Of a DNA stretch of 64,000 bases, positions 53,018 through 62,843 are shown piece after piece. Each line of letters begins with the position of its first letter. Within the stretch, counting starts at the first letter, position 1. The stretch is taken from assembly GCF_016725325.1 (NCBI RefSeq), contig NZ_CP068083.1, forward strand, positions 1 to 64,000, in the 5' to 3' direction. The position numbers were made by a program, and so were the translations under genes. The notes under the pieces were generated by a model, which was not told the origin of the DNA, ran no database searches, and worked only from the letters and a program-made list of their open reading frames with translations. The stretch is from Sphingobacterium spiritivorum. Lineage in GTDB: Bacteria; Bacteroidota; Bacteroidia; Sphingobacteriales; Sphingobacteriaceae.

Positions 53018-54181
53018 TTGAAAAATTTTAACTTATTTACTTTAGTTCTTTTATTAGTTTTTATGCATGGCATTTGCGAAGCACAATCCAGCCTGCTGTG
53101 GACTACACAGGACAGCATCGCACCTGCTCGTCGCAAAAACCCGTTAATTATAGAAATTGAAGCCGAAAACGGGGGTATCATTGCCTCAAAGGATATTAAA
53201 CAAGTCACTTTTGAAGATGCTTATTATAATGGTGTCAATCTGCGCGTAGGATGGCAAACGCAACGATCCAAAGATATTTACCATCAACTCTATAACTATC
53301 CGATATATGGAGTGGGATTGTACTCCAGCACTTTCAATACCAATATTATTGGCAGCCCCTATGCACTCTACGGATTTGTCATTGTCCCTATACATCCTAA
53401 AAACGACAAGAGATGGACCTATGAATACCGGATTGCGTTGGGTTTGTCCGGCAACTTTAAGCCCTATAATGAGGAGACCAATCCACTAAATTTAGTTATC
53501 GGAACAAAAAATAATGTTTTTATAGATTTTGGTTTTCGTGCCAAATATAAATTTCATAAAAATTTCGATGTTGGTGTCGGAGCGGCATTTCACCACTTTT
53601 CAAACGGCGCTATGCGTCTGCCAAATAAAGGTGTGAACCTATTACCGCTGACCGCTTCACTCACTTATACGCCTAATTCCGAGTCTGCAGATTACAGCCG
53701 TGCAGAAGTCCCTCCGTTTGAACAGACTTGGCTATATCACATCAACATAGCCGGAGGATTCAAACAAATTGACAGACAGATTGATAAGCGGTATCACAAA
53801 GCCACATTAAGTGCTTATATGAGTCGCCACGTATCTTATAAATGGAGATTCGGAGGCGGCTTTGATTTCTTTTACTCTGCATCCGGAAATGCTGAAGAAA
53901 TTGCGGGCAGTGAAAAAGGTAAGTTTAGCGCCCTGTTCTCCGGAGGTCCGGCATTTTATATGGCGCATGTACTGAATGAACGTTTGGTATTGAATGGAAA
54001 TATCGGATATTATCTGCATAAAAATGATTTCAACGGAGAAATCGAAAACTTTTATCTGAGAGCAGGAGCCCGCTATTACGTGTACAAAAACATAAATGCC
54101 GGTGTGTCTATTAAGGCACATATGGGTAAAGCAGATTATATTGAGTGGACTGCAGGGTATACATTTGGTAAAAAACACTAA
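53018..54181 (+). CDS. Acyloxyacyl hydrolase / PagL-like lipid A 3-O-deacylase
   Basis: 387 residues starting with TTG (53018); the first in-frame ATG falls inside the signal peptide (FTLVLLLVFMHGICEAQ), so TTG is the real start. Outer-membrane beta-barrel strands fill the rest. FHHFSNG (His193, Ser195) is the PagL catalytic motif H-x-S-N. The family trims a fatty acid from lipid A and softens host recognition. The C-terminal half (from about 225) is a second barrel-like region, longer than PagL itself (about 170 residues), as is usual in Bacteroidota. Confidence 0.85.
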   Translation: MKNFNLFTLVLLLVFMHGICEAQSSLLWTTQDSIAPARRKNPLIIEIEAENGGIIASKDIKQVTFEDAYYNGVNLRVGWQTQRSKDIYHQLYNYPIYGVGLYSSTFNTNIIGSPYALYGFVIVPIHPKNDKRWTYEYRIALGLSGNFKPYNEETNPLNLVIGTKNNVFIDFGFRAKYKFHKNFDVGVGAAFHHFSNGAMRLPNKGVNLLPLTASLTYTPNSESADYSRAEVPPFEQTWLYHINIAGGFKQIDRQIDKRYHKATLSAYMSRHVSYKWRFGGGFDFFYSASGNAEEIAGSEKGKFSALFSGGPAFYMAHVLNERLVLNGNIGYYLHKNDFNGEIENFYLRAGARYYVYKNINAGVSIKAHMGKADYIEWTAGYTFGKKH

Positions 54182-54200
54182 AGACCAATTTCTCTGCGGG

Positions 54201-54268
54201 TTGCCGGTGAGGACACCGGCAAACGCTTTTACACATGCCTTTATCTGGCGCAAGCGTCCGCTTGTGCC
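54201..54268. repeat. REP-like repeat, copy 1
   Basis: A 68-bp GC-rich unit: a perfect hairpin TTGCCGGTG/CACCGGCAA, a link AACGCTTTTACRCATGCC, and a second hairpin GGCGCAAGC/GCTTGTGCC. Copy 2 has the same order. Confidence 0.8.
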
Positions 54269-54357
54269 CTCTTGTTTAAGATACTGTGGCAAAACACCTA
54301 CGAAGCTGATAAGTTTACTTCAAACTGCGTATGCTGGCGTCCGCTTCTGACCCTATA

Positions 54358-54425
54358 TTGCCGGTGAGGACTCCGGCAAACGCTTTTACGCATGCCTTTA
54401 TCTTGCGCAAGCGTCCGCTTGTGCC
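54358..54425. repeat. REP-like repeat, copy 2
   Basis: It begins TTGCCGGTGAGGAC and ends GCTTGTGCC. Only three bases differ from copy 1, one of which weakens the first hairpin. The start-to-start distance is 157 bp. Confidence 0.8.
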
Positions 54426-54445
54426 TTCAGTCAGAATAAAACAGT

Positions 54446-55039
54446 TTAAAACAACAGCTTCTGACTGACTTCCTTATCAATAGTAATATATCCAGGATAA
54501 TAAAACGACTGCCCGGCAATAGTTATAGCTGGCTTAATCTTTAAGGTAAGAACACCTTTATTACCGGAGTTACTTCCTAAAGCTTTTAAGAAATCCTGAA
54601 TCCCGTCACTTTTAAGCGATTCATACAGATTCATTTTTATTTTGATGGGTACAACAGCTGATTGATTAGGATCGATAGACAGCTTTTGCTCCACCTCTCC
54701 TTCCGCAAGATCCGTTTGCTGGAAAGCTATCTTATATTGAAATTTATTAATAGCAGCTTTTTTAGCTGTAGGATTTGTCACCTTCAGTTTGAGATTTGCT
54801 TCCATAGGAACGTCTCTTCGCAACATTGCGATTGCCAGGCCCGGTAAGGCAGAAAGATTCAGTTCACCGTCCTGCATAACATTCTTAAAACTCGTACCTG
54901 CCAGCATTAAACTATCTACAGCTTCCAGTTCATACTTGCATTTACTCAGGTTTTCTATCTGTGCTTTCTGTTTGTTCACTCCACAACCCGCCATTAGCAA
55001 TACAATCAGGCAGATACCCAGTCCTTTTAATCTATTCAT
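54446..55039 (-). CDS. Lipoprotein with LEA-type-2-like domain
   Basis: 197 residues with lipoprotein signal (LIVLLMAGC, cysteine near residue 19). The mature part resembles water-stress/LEA14-type beta domains (LKLKVTNPTAKKAAINKFQYKIAF, VVPIKIKMNLYES, GVLTLKIKPAI). It probably sits in the inner leaflet of the outer membrane. It overlaps the transcript of the barrel protein gene, 3 bp upstream. Confidence 0.75.
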   Translation of the reverse strand: MNRLKGLGICLIVLLMAGCGVNKQKAQIENLSKCKYELEAVDSLMLAGTSFKNVMQDGELNLSALPGLAIAMLRRDVPMEANLKLKVTNPTAKKAAINKFQYKIAFQQTDLAEGEVEQKLSIDPNQSAVVPIKIKMNLYESLKSDGIQDFLKALGSNSGNKGVLTLKIKPAITIAGQSFYYPGYITIDKEVSQKLLF

Positions 55040-55042
55040 GTT

Positions 55043-55789
55043 TTATTTGTTCTTTTTACCAAAATTATAACTTACACCCAATGTAAAAACAGCATTGCCC
55101 GCTTTAAGATATTCATTGCTGTTAACTCCGATATTAAAGCCGGTTGTGTATTGCAACTGCCAATTACGATTAAGTGCTAATCTCGTAAAAAAAACAGGTT
55201 CTATAAAAATATTATCTTCCTTTTCAGCATTAACTTCATCAATGGTGAAATCTTTCATAGCCACACGACTCATGCGGATAGCTGTTCCGTAATTTAACTC
55301 ACGCTTTGCGCCAAACAATTTTATCTTATCCTTATTGGTCGAAGAGTAGTTTACCTGCACAAATATTTTCTCAAAGTCCATATCCCTTATCTCTACCGGC
55401 TGCATACCTGTAGTCGTAGATCGCAGATCTGTTTCTACCGAATTACCCATCCCATATCCGGCATATACTTCAAAAATCTGTCTCTTGGATTTCCCAATAG
55501 TTGTAAAATACCCTAATCCTCCTTCATAAAGATATTGCTTGAATTCTTTAATCTGTTTTTTGTGATTGACATAAGAACCGTTGGCTATAATACCGATATG
55601 ATCCGATATCGCCACACCTGCATTACCACTAACATTTCCTTTAAGATTAACATGTCCTGATAAATATCCTTCTCCCTGTTTACTAAACATCGGAGTTGCC
55701 GGGACATTAGGCATATAGATAGAACTACAACTACTTAAGATTAAAACCAATACAGAGAAAAGCAGTACAACTGCGGTAAATCTATTCAT
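55043..55789 (-). CDS. Outer-membrane beta-barrel lipoprotein, hypothetical
   Basis: About 248 residues from ATG 55789, with a lipobox (LILSSC). The body alternates hydrophobic and polar residues as a beta-barrel does (GYLSGHVNLKGNVSGNAGVAIS, YEGGLGYFTTIGK, RNWQLQYTTGFNIGVNS, AVFTLGVSYNFGKK). It is likely an outer-membrane or surface protein. Cotranscribed with the LEA-like lipoprotein. A longer start at 55807 is less likely. Confidence 0.75.
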   Translation of the reverse strand: MNRFTAVVLLFSVLVLILSSCSSIYMPNVPATPMFSKQGEGYLSGHVNLKGNVSGNAGVAISDHIGIIANGSYVNHKKQIKEFKQYLYEGGLGYFTTIGKSKRQIFEVYAGYGMGNSVETDLRSTTTGMQPVEIRDMDFEKIFVQVNYSSTNKDKIKLFGAKRELNYGTAIRMSRVAMKDFTIDEVNAEKEDNIFIEPVFFTRLALNRNWQLQYTTGFNIGVNSNEYLKAGNAVFTLGVSYNFGKKNK

Positions 55790-55870
55790 ATAATATGTGT
55801 TGACCATGTATTAACGTCCGATATACATATAAATATTGTACCAAGAATAGATAAGTTTGTGGATTTAGGC

Positions 55871-55904
55871 AAAATAAAAAGGTCTGGTAAGTAAATACCA
55901 GACC
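55871..55904 (-). terminator. Terminator of tRNA-Thr
   Basis: GGTCTGGTA (55881-55889) and TACCAGACC (55896-55904), a perfect 9-bp stem followed on the minus strand by TTTTTATTTT. Confidence 0.85.
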
Positions 55905-55910
55905 TTTCTG

Positions 55911-55983
<73 letters not shown>

Positions 55984-56246
55984 GTCGCTGATCGTCAACG
56001 TTTCCCGTTAACGCTGCAAATATCGAAATCAGATCCTTTTTTTGCAAGTCTTTTCATTCATTTTCTTATTACCTCAAAGCAAACCGCTGAAAACCAAGCC
56101 AATTATTTAGACATAATTTCAGTTTTATTTCCTCAAACCTGAAAAAATGTCGCTTCAAATCAATTTAAACGGACATTTTTTCCGATTATTTTATGAAAAC
56201 CGTATAGGCATAATGATTGTTACCCTCATAGAAAATCTAATACGAT

Positions 56247-58853
56247 ATGAATTTCAACAACTATACGATCAAAGCTCAAGAAGCCATTCAAAAGGCTTCT
56301 GAAATCGCCTCCGGCAATCAGCAGCAGGCGATCGAACCCGCACATATTCTAAAAGCATTACTGACCGTTGATGAAAACATCATTGGTCACTTATTAAAAA
56401 AACTAAATGTAAATATCGCTTACCTTGAAGGAGAAGTGGATAAACAGATCCAAAGTTATCCAAAGGTTAGCGGAAGTAACATCTATCTGAGTAATGAGGC
56501 TAACTCTGCACTCCAGAAAGCACAATCTTATCTCAAAGAGTTCAATGATGAGTTTGTCTCCATTGAGCATTTACTTTTAGGGATACTGAATGCGGGCGGC
56601 AAAACGGCTTCCCTGCTTAAAGATCAGGGTGTAAATGAGAAGGATCTGAAACTGGCGATCAAGGAACTACGCGGAAATAACCGTGTTACTGATCAGAATG
56701 CGGAAGCCACTTTCAATGCCTTAAACAAATATGCCCGTAATCTGAATGAATTTGCGGAATCCGGAAAACTTGACCCTGTAATCGGCCGTGACGAAGAGAT
56801 TCGCCGGGTGATGCAGATCCTTTCCCGAAGAACGAAGAACAATCCTATACTCGTAGGTGAACCGGGAGTGGGAAAAACGGCTATTGCAGAAGGCATCGCT
56901 CACCGGATAATCAAAGGTGATGCACCGGAAAACCTGAAATCCAAAACGGTATTTTCTCTGGATATGGGTGCACTCATTGCCGGAGCCAAATATAAAGGTG
57001 AATTTGAGGAACGCCTAAAAGCTGTTGTAAAAGAAGTTTCCGACAGTGACGGAGAAATTATACTTTTTATAGACGAGATCCACACGCTGGTAGGTGCCGG
57101 AGGTGGTGAAGGTGCTATGGACGCCGCTAATATTCTGAAACCAGCCTTAGCAAGAGGTGAACTACGTGCCATAGGTGCAACTACACTCAATGAGTATCAG
57201 AAATATTTTGAAAAGGATAAAGCCTTAGAGCGTCGTTTCCAAAAAGTAATGGTTGGGGAGCCCGACACACAGGATGCCATATCTATATTAAGAGGATTAA
57301 AAGAGCGATATGAGACACATCATAAAGTAAGGATTCTGGATGAAGCCATTATTTCGGCTGTAGAGCTATCTCAGCGCTATATCACCGATCGTTTTTTACC
57401 GGATAAAGCTATCGATCTTGTGGATGAAGCAGCTTCGAAACTTCGTTTGGAAATGGACTCCGTTCCAGAAGCAGTAGATGAACTGGAACGCCGGATCATG
57501 CAACTGGAAATCGAACGTGAAGCGATCAAAAGAGAAAACGATGAGAAGAAAGTGAACGAACTGTCTGAGGTCATTGCTAATCTGGCTTCCGAACGTGATT
57601 CACTGAAAGCCGCATGGCAATCTGAAAAATCGCTGGTAGATGAGGTCAATCAGGAGATTGCGAATATAGAGAACTTTAAACTGGAAGCGGATCAGGCAGA
57701 GCGTGCAGGAGATTACGGTAAAGTAGCGGAGCTGCGATACGGTAAAATTAAAGAAGCACAGGATCAGGTCGAGAAGTTAAAAGCTGAACTGGCGGAAAAA
57801 CAAGCCAGCAGCCGTATGCTAAAGGAAGAAGTGACTTCTGAAGACATTGCAGATGTTGTATCACGCTGGACAGGTATTCCGGTTAATAAAATGGTGCAAT
57901 CTGAACGTGAAAAGCTACTTACACTGGAAGAAGAGTTACACAAACGTGTAGCGGGACAACATGAAGCGATAGAAGCCATATCGGATGCTATACGCAGATC
58001 GCGTGCCGGACTGAGTGATGCCAAACGTCCGATCGGATCGTTTATCTTTCTGGGTACAACAGGGGTAGGTAAGACTGAATTAGCAAAAGCACTGGCAGAA
58101 TTTCTTTTCGATGATGAGCAGGCTATGATCCGTATCGATATGTCCGAGTATCAGGAACGTCATGCCGTGTCACGTCTTATCGGAGCGCCTCCGGGATATG
58201 TAGGTTATGATGAAGGAGGTCAGCTGACTGAGGCCGTAAGACGTCGCCCCTATTCGGTCGTATTACTCGATGAAATTGAGAAAGCGCATCCTGATGTTTT
58301 CAATATCCTATTACAGGTATTGGATGACGGACATCTGACGGACAATAAAGGTCGTGTTGTTAACTTCAAAAATACGATTATCATCATGACTTCGAATACC
58401 GGATCACATATTATCCAGGAAAATTTCTCGCATCTCAATGACGACAACAGAGATGAAGTCGTTGCCAAAACCAGAAGCGAGGTTTTCGAATTATTACAAA
58501 AATCTATCCGTCCGGAGTTTCTAAACAGAATTGATGAAGTTATCATGTTCACACCTCTGAGCCGGACAGAGATTGGTGATATCGTCCGTCTTCAGTTCAA
58601 TAAAGTTCAACATCAGCTGGCAGAACAGAATATATTTATCTCGGCTACAGATGAAGCACTTGATTGGCTGGCTCAACTCGGATATGACCCTGTATATGGG
58701 GCAAGACCGTTGAAACGTGTCATTCAAAAACGCATATTGAATGAATTATCAAAAGAGATTCTTTCCGGAAAAATCTCAAGAGATTCCATTATACAACTGG
58801 ATACATTCGACGGACAGTTTGTGTTCCTGAATAAGGATAAAGAGACCAAATAA
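56247..58853 (+). CDS. clpB: ATP-dependent chaperone ClpB
   Basis: 868 residues, full length. An N-terminal Clp domain, the first ATPase (Walker A GEPGVGKTAIAEG, Walker B ILFIDEIHTLVGAG), the ClpB-specific coiled-coil middle domain (about 410-530, ERRIMQLEIEREAIKREND) and the second ATPase (GTTGVGKTELAKALAEF, VVLLDEIEKAHPDVF) are all present, with arginine fingers in the usual places. It solubilises aggregated proteins with DnaK. It stands alone after tRNA-Thr; I see no clear heat-shock operator in the 260 bp before it. Confidence 0.97.
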   Translation: MNFNNYTIKAQEAIQKASEIASGNQQQAIEPAHILKALLTVDENIIGHLLKKLNVNIAYLEGEVDKQIQSYPKVSGSNIYLSNEANSALQKAQSYLKEFNDEFVSIEHLLLGILNAGGKTASLLKDQGVNEKDLKLAIKELRGNNRVTDQNAEATFNALNKYARNLNEFAESGKLDPVIGRDEEIRRVMQILSRRTKNNPILVGEPGVGKTAIAEGIAHRIIKGDAPENLKSKTVFSLDMGALIAGAKYKGEFEERLKAVVKEVSDSDGEIILFIDEIHTLVGAGGGEGAMDAANILKPALARGELRAIGATTLNEYQKYFEKDKALERRFQKVMVGEPDTQDAISILRGLKERYETHHKVRILDEAIISAVELSQRYITDRFLPDKAIDLVDEAASKLRLEMDSVPEAVDELERRIMQLEIEREAIKRENDEKKVNELSEVIANLASERDSLKAAWQSEKSLVDEVNQEIANIENFKLEADQAERAGDYGKVAELRYGKIKEAQDQVEKLKAELAEKQASSRMLKEEVTSEDIADVVSRWTGIPVNKMVQSEREKLLTLEEELHKRVAGQHEAIEAISDAIRRSRAGLSDAKRPIGSFIFLGTTGVGKTELAKALAEFLFDDEQAMIRIDMSEYQERHAVSRLIGAPPGYVGYDEGGQLTEAVRRRPYSVVLLDEIEKAHPDVFNILLQVLDDGHLTDNKGRVVNFKNTIIIMTSNTGSHIIQENFSHLNDDNRDEVVAKTRSEVFELLQKSIRPEFLNRIDEVIMFTPLSRTEIGDIVRLQFNKVQHQLAEQNIFISATDEALDWLAQLGYDPVYGARPLKRVIQKRILNELSKEILSGKISRDSIIQLDTFDGQFVFLNKDKETK

Positions 58854-58890
58854 AAGTTAAAATCCTGTTACAGGACAAACCATAAAAAGA

Positions 58891-58936
58891 AGCTGCAGTA
58901 AGCTATTCACAAAATGATAAGTTTACTGCAGCTCTT
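58891..58936. terminator. Bidirectional terminator between clpB and the AAA ATPase
   Basis: AGCTGCAGTAA (58891-58901) and TTACTGCAGCT (58923-58933) with a 21-base loop and CTTTT after it. Confidence 0.6.
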
Positions 58937-58955
58937 TTATTTTCATTCATCAGAA

Positions 58956-59681
58956 TTACAATCCCAGTTCATCTAATATTGTTTGAGGACTGTTCATAAA
59001 GAACTTTGTAAGCCTGTATTGATCTGTGTCTTCATATGATGTCAGCTGAAGACCTTCGTCTGTTACCTTATAGATTTCGGCATCAGGATAAGCCAGAAGA
59101 ATCGGAGAATGTGTGGCAATTATAAATTGTGAATCTGCATCGGTCAGTTCTTTTATCCTGACCATCATATTGAGCTGGCTTCCAAATGAAAGTGCCGATT
59201 CAGGCTCATCAAATATATACAACCCTTTTCCGGACAATCTATTATGCAGCAGCGCCAGAAAACTTTCTCCGTGTGAACATTCATGTAATGATCCTCCGTA
59301 TGCCCGCTCCAGATCTCCCTTTGCCCCTTCATATAAGTTATCTACTTCGCTGGCTACATTGTAAAAGCTCTCTGCCCTCAGAAAGTAACCATCCCTGAAA
59401 CGATCAACACCCTTTCCTATTTTGATATCCTGAAAAAGATCTGAATGCGAATTTTTAGTTGCAAAGTTAAAATTTATACTTCCTCCTTCCGGGTTAAAAC
59501 CCGATCGAATAGCAATGGACTCAATAAATGTAGACTTACCGGATCCGTTTTCTCCCACGATAAAAGTAACCGGCTGTGTGAATCTAAATTTTTCGAGATG
59601 AAAAATCGACGGAATATGATAAGGATAAGATATACGTTGTGATCTGGGCCGGATATTTTCCACCTGCTTGATATATATCAT
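58956..59681 (-). CDS. AAA family ATP-binding protein
   Basis: 241 residues. ABC-type single-domain ATPase: Walker A VGENGSGKST, signature-like LHECSHGESFLALL, Walker B GLYIFDEPESALS, and the switch FIIATHSPILLAYP. This is the compact AAA_21/AAA_23-type ATPase common in bacteria; no membrane partner is coded nearby, so it is not a transporter. Function unknown. It lies 48 bp downstream of the DUF1543 gene. Confidence 0.85.
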   Translation of the reverse strand: MIYIKQVENIRPRSQRISYPYHIPSIFHLEKFRFTQPVTFIVGENGSGKSTFIESIAIRSGFNPEGGSINFNFATKNSHSDLFQDIKIGKGVDRFRDGYFLRAESFYNVASEVDNLYEGAKGDLERAYGGSLHECSHGESFLALLHNRLSGKGLYIFDEPESALSFGSQLNMMVRIKELTDADSQFIIATHSPILLAYPDAEIYKVTDEGLQLTSYEDTDQYRLTKFFMNSPQTILDELGL

Positions 59682-59729
59682 ATGACAAGTTATTTAAAGT
59701 GATAAAAAGTCCTCGTTGACATTCAAAGA

Positions 59730-60287
59730 TTACACCTCTCCCTTTTCCAATTTTGAGAATTTCAGATATCCGATATGAAGCTCATCCGCTTCTGAAATTT
59801 CTGTTTGCCGGATAGACAGGCTGTAGTGTGATCTGAAATCTTCGGACAGCAGGTCTTCTACCTCATATACATCGTCTACATCTATCCCGTATTTGTCATC
59901 GATATGCGAAGAAGTATGGTGTTTCCAAAAGACTGTTTCTTTTGCAGCAGCAATAGCTGCTGCTATATGTTCGGCGACCACCAGTTGTTTGTAATGATAC
60001 TCCTCAAAATCATTTTCTTTATATCCCCCGAGATTCACAAAGAACAGTTTCAATTTCTCATTTTTTGGCTTCTCTTTTTCAATCACTTCAATCGTATAAC
60101 CATCCACTACCTTCACTTCACGCCATACATCTACATGGAGATTGCCCGATGCTTCTTTCCAGAAATCGCGCATAGAAAATAAAAGAGATGGCAGGCTGTC
60201 TCCTATTCCAAAATACATATCATGCTGTTCAGTGTGTCGGCCTTCCGGCTTACATCCCAGCAAAACCATAAATAATTTCTGCTCCAT
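59730..60287 (-). CDS. DUF1543 family protein
   Basis: 185 residues from ATG 60287. Hallmarks of DUF1543: EQKLFMVLLGCKPEGRHTEQHD at the start, DMYFGIGDSL, KLFFVNLGGYKENDFEEYHYK and ETVFWKHHTSSHIDDKYGID. The last segment is also histidine-rich and could bind metal. Cytoplasmic. Role unknown. Confidence 0.85.
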   Translation of the reverse strand: MEQKLFMVLLGCKPEGRHTEQHDMYFGIGDSLPSLLFSMRDFWKEASGNLHVDVWREVKVVDGYTIEVIEKEKPKNEKLKLFFVNLGGYKENDFEEYHYKQLVVAEHIAAAIAAAKETVFWKHHTSSHIDDKYGIDVDDVYEVEDLLSEDFRSHYSLSIRQTEISEADELHIGYLKFSKLEKGEV

Positions 60288-60363
60288 AATTAGACAAATT
60301 GACAAATATTTTTCGCAAATTACACTTAAATATATTCAAATAAATACCATCTATAAAAAACAA

Positions 60364-61266
60364 ATGAAAAACCTTTCCTTAATCCTGACCCTAATTTTAC
60401 TATCCGTTGCAGGCTCAGCCTTTGCTCAGAAGACTGATCAGAAACTGGAAAAAAAACTTAAAGAACTTACCCGCGACTTCAGGGGCGACATCGGCATCTA
60501 CGTACGTCATCTCAAAACGAACAAAGAAGTCATGATTAATGCAGACAGCATTTTTCCTACAGCAAGTATTGTCAAAGTACCCATTCTGGCAGGTGTATTT
60601 AATAAAATCGGAAAAGGGGAATTAAAATACAATGACAAATTTATATATCGCCAGAACAGGGCTTATGGCGGATCAGGATTAATGCAGTTCTTTAAAGACA
60701 GCGTGGAAACAGATCTTTCCACGATGGCCGCACTGATGATAGGATACAGTGATAATGTGACTTCGATCTGGTGTCAGGAACTAGCCGAGGGCACCAAGAT
60801 TAATGCACTAATGGATGAATTAGGTCTGCCTAATACCCGTGTGAATTCCCGGACAGCAGGAAGAGAAGCTATCTGGAAAAAATACGGCTGGGGACATACT
60901 ACGCCTCGGGAGATGGCTACTCTTCTGACACTGATACATGAAGGCAAAGTAATATCCCCGGATCTGTCCGACAAGATGTATCGCATACTTGGAAATGTCT
61001 TTTACAACGAACGTTCATTGTCTCAGATACCATCTTACATAAAGACGGCTTCTAAAAGTGGTTCACTGGAAGATGTGAGAAGTGAAGTCGTACTGGTCAA
61101 TGCTCCGAATGGAGATTATGTCTTCAGTGTCTTTACTAAAAACAACAAGGATAGAAGCTGGGAAAAATCCAATGAGGCAGAAGTACTGACACGCAGCATA
61201 TCCAGCCTACTATGGAATTATTTTGAGCCTAAGCATCCTTTTCCAAAACAACGTCTTCTAGATTAA
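60364..61266 (+). CDS. Class A beta-lactamase-like serine hydrolase
   Basis: 300 residues from ATG 60364, which gives a clean signal peptide (LSLILTLILLSVAGSAFAQ). SIVK (Ser68, Lys71) is the SxxK nucleophile pair, SDN (129-131) the second motif, and KSG (231-233) stands for KTG. The glutamate of the omega loop is not obvious (GREA near residue 168). Therefore it may be a penicillin-binding-related carboxypeptidase or a weak beta-lactamase. It opens divergently from DUF1543 with an untranslated leader inside the longer frame from 60142. Confidence 0.88.
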   Translation: MKNLSLILTLILLSVAGSAFAQKTDQKLEKKLKELTRDFRGDIGIYVRHLKTNKEVMINADSIFPTASIVKVPILAGVFNKIGKGELKYNDKFIYRQNRAYGGSGLMQFFKDSVETDLSTMAALMIGYSDNVTSIWCQELAEGTKINALMDELGLPNTRVNSRTAGREAIWKKYGWGHTTPREMATLLTLIHEGKVISPDLSDKMYRILGNVFYNERSLSQIPSYIKTASKSGSLEDVRSEVVLVNAPNGDYVFSVFTKNNKDRSWEKSNEAEVLTRSISSLLWNYFEPKHPFPKQRLLD

Positions 61267-61362
61267 GATTGGTTCTATTTTAACTGCATTCAAAAACCAA
61301 ATCCGGTGTAGAACGTTATTAGGGTATACAGTGCACACAAAGCACATTTACCTTTTAATACT

Positions 61363-61914
61363 ATGAATACAAACAGATTATCAAAAGAAATGCAGTCCGC
61401 ACTGATCGCTCAAATGACAAAAGAAGCTAGTGCAGCACAAATTTACCTGTCATTGGGTATATGGGCGGATGATCAGGGATATGGTGGTATCGCAAACTTT
61501 TTGTTCAGACATGCCAATGAGGAACGGAACCATATGACGAAGTTCATGGAATACATTCTGGAACGTGGAGGGAAACCTCGTGTAGAGGCTATTCCTGCTC
61601 CTCCTGCAGATCCAACATCATTAACAGAATGCTTCAACAGAGTATTTAAGCATGAAGTAGATAATACAGAGGCCATATACAACATCGTTAATCTATCGAT
61701 GAAAGAACAGGATTGGGCAACGTGGAATTTTGCGCAATGGTTTGTAAAAGAACAGATTGAAGAAGAGAAACTGGCTCTGGAATTAATAGACAAGTTAAAA
61801 ATAGCAGGCGGAGACAAAGCTTCAGACGAATCGTTGTTCAACCTGGATAAAACATTGGGAGAAGCCGATGATGAGGTGAGTCTGGCCCGTGAGGCAACTG
61901 CTGAAAATCCGTAA
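61363..61914 (+). CDS. Ferritin
   Basis: 183 residues. The four-helix ferritin fold with ferroxidase residues: Glu in MTKEASAAQIYLSLG, EE-x2-H in HANEERNHMTKFMEYI, and Glu in NTEAIYNIV and KEQIEEEKLALEL. It stores iron as a 24-mer in the cytoplasm and protects against oxidative damage. A strong terminator follows. Confidence 0.95.
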   Translation: MNTNRLSKEMQSALIAQMTKEASAAQIYLSLGIWADDQGYGGIANFLFRHANEERNHMTKFMEYILERGGKPRVEAIPAPPADPTSLTECFNRVFKHEVDNTEAIYNIVNLSMKEQDWATWNFAQWFVKEQIEEEKLALELIDKLKIAGGDKASDESLFNLDKTLGEADDEVSLAREATAENP

Positions 61915-61938
61915 AACTGACAGCAAAAGTTGTACTAT

Positions 61939-61978
61939 AACAAAAGCGGTGACCGTATATACGGTCACCGCTTTTGTT
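61939..61978. terminator. Bidirectional terminator between ferritin and kdsA
   Basis: A near-perfect palindrome whose arms read AACAAAAGCGGTGACCGTA and its mirror, ending TTTTGTT. Confidence 0.9.
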
Positions 61979-62002
61979 ATACAGAATAATATTTTTTGTC
62001 TC

Positions 62003-62818
62003 CTAAAGGATTGCTTCTCTGACACGCACCAATTTTGTCAAAAGACCTTCCAGAAGATCTAAATGAAGCATATTTGCACCATCAGATTTCGCATTAGCTG
62101 GATCCGGATGTGTTTCAATAAAAAGGCCGTCTGCTCCTACTGCAATAGCAGCTTTAGCAATGGTCTCGATAAGTTCTGGCTTTCCTCCCGTCACACCCGA
62201 AGTCTGATTCGGCTGTTGCAAAGAGTGCGTACAGTCCATTACTGTAGGTACCTGAAATGCTTTCATTTGTGGAATTCCTCTGAAATCCACAACCAGGTCC
62301 TGATATCCGAATGTATTTCCGCGATCCGTCAGAAAAACTTTATTATTCCCTGAATCGATTACTTTATCTACCGCAAATTTCATAGACTCAGCAGACAGGA
62401 ACTGTCCTTTTTTAATATTGACAACTTTCCCTGTCTCAGCCGCAGCAACCAGCAATTCTGTCTGACGGCATAGAAAAGCAGGAATCTGAAGAACATCTAC
62501 ATATGCCGCTGCCAAAGCCGCCTCATGGCTTTCGTGAATATCAGTAACCGTAGGTACTCCAAAAGTCTGCCCTACCTTTTCCAGGATCTTCAATGCTTTT
62601 TCATCGCCGATTCCGGTAAATGAATCTACCCTGGAACGGTTTGCTTTGCGGTAAGATCCTTTAAAAATATAAGGGATATTAAGTTTATCGGTAATAGTAA
62701 CGATTTTTTCAGCAATGCGGAGAGCAATATCTTCTCCTTCAATTGCACAAGGACCAGCCATCAGAAAAAAATTGGCAGACTGCCCGTTTTTGATATGAGG
62801 TAAATAAGATTGTATCAT
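62003..62818 (-). CDS. kdsA: 3-deoxy-8-phosphooctulonate synthase (KDO-8-P synthase)
   Basis: 271 residues. Condenses phosphoenolpyruvate with arabinose 5-phosphate, the first committed step to KDO of lipopolysaccharide. Motifs: MAGPCAIEGE, YIFKGSYRKANRS, DIHE, LQIPAFLCRQTELL, NIKKGQF and VTGG, all in order. It follows recQ by 25 bp. Confidence 0.97.
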   Translation of the reverse strand: MIQSYLPHIKNGQSANFFLMAGPCAIEGEDIALRIAEKIVTITDKLNIPYIFKGSYRKANRSRVDSFTGIGDEKALKILEKVGQTFGVPTVTDIHESHEAALAAAYVDVLQIPAFLCRQTELLVAAAETGKVVNIKKGQFLSAESMKFAVDKVIDSGNNKVFLTDRGNTFGYQDLVVDFRGIPQMKAFQVPTVMDCTHSLQQPNQTSGVTGGKPELIETIAKAAIAVGADGLFIETHPDPANAKSDGANMLHLDLLEGLLTKLVRVREAIL

Positions 62819-62843
62819 GTAATAATAAAAAAATTCGTTGTTG

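Noticed and set aside
60142..60363. Extended N-terminus of the serine hydrolase
   Set aside because: It would bury a clean signal peptide starting at 60364 and overlaps the divergent DUF1543 gene.
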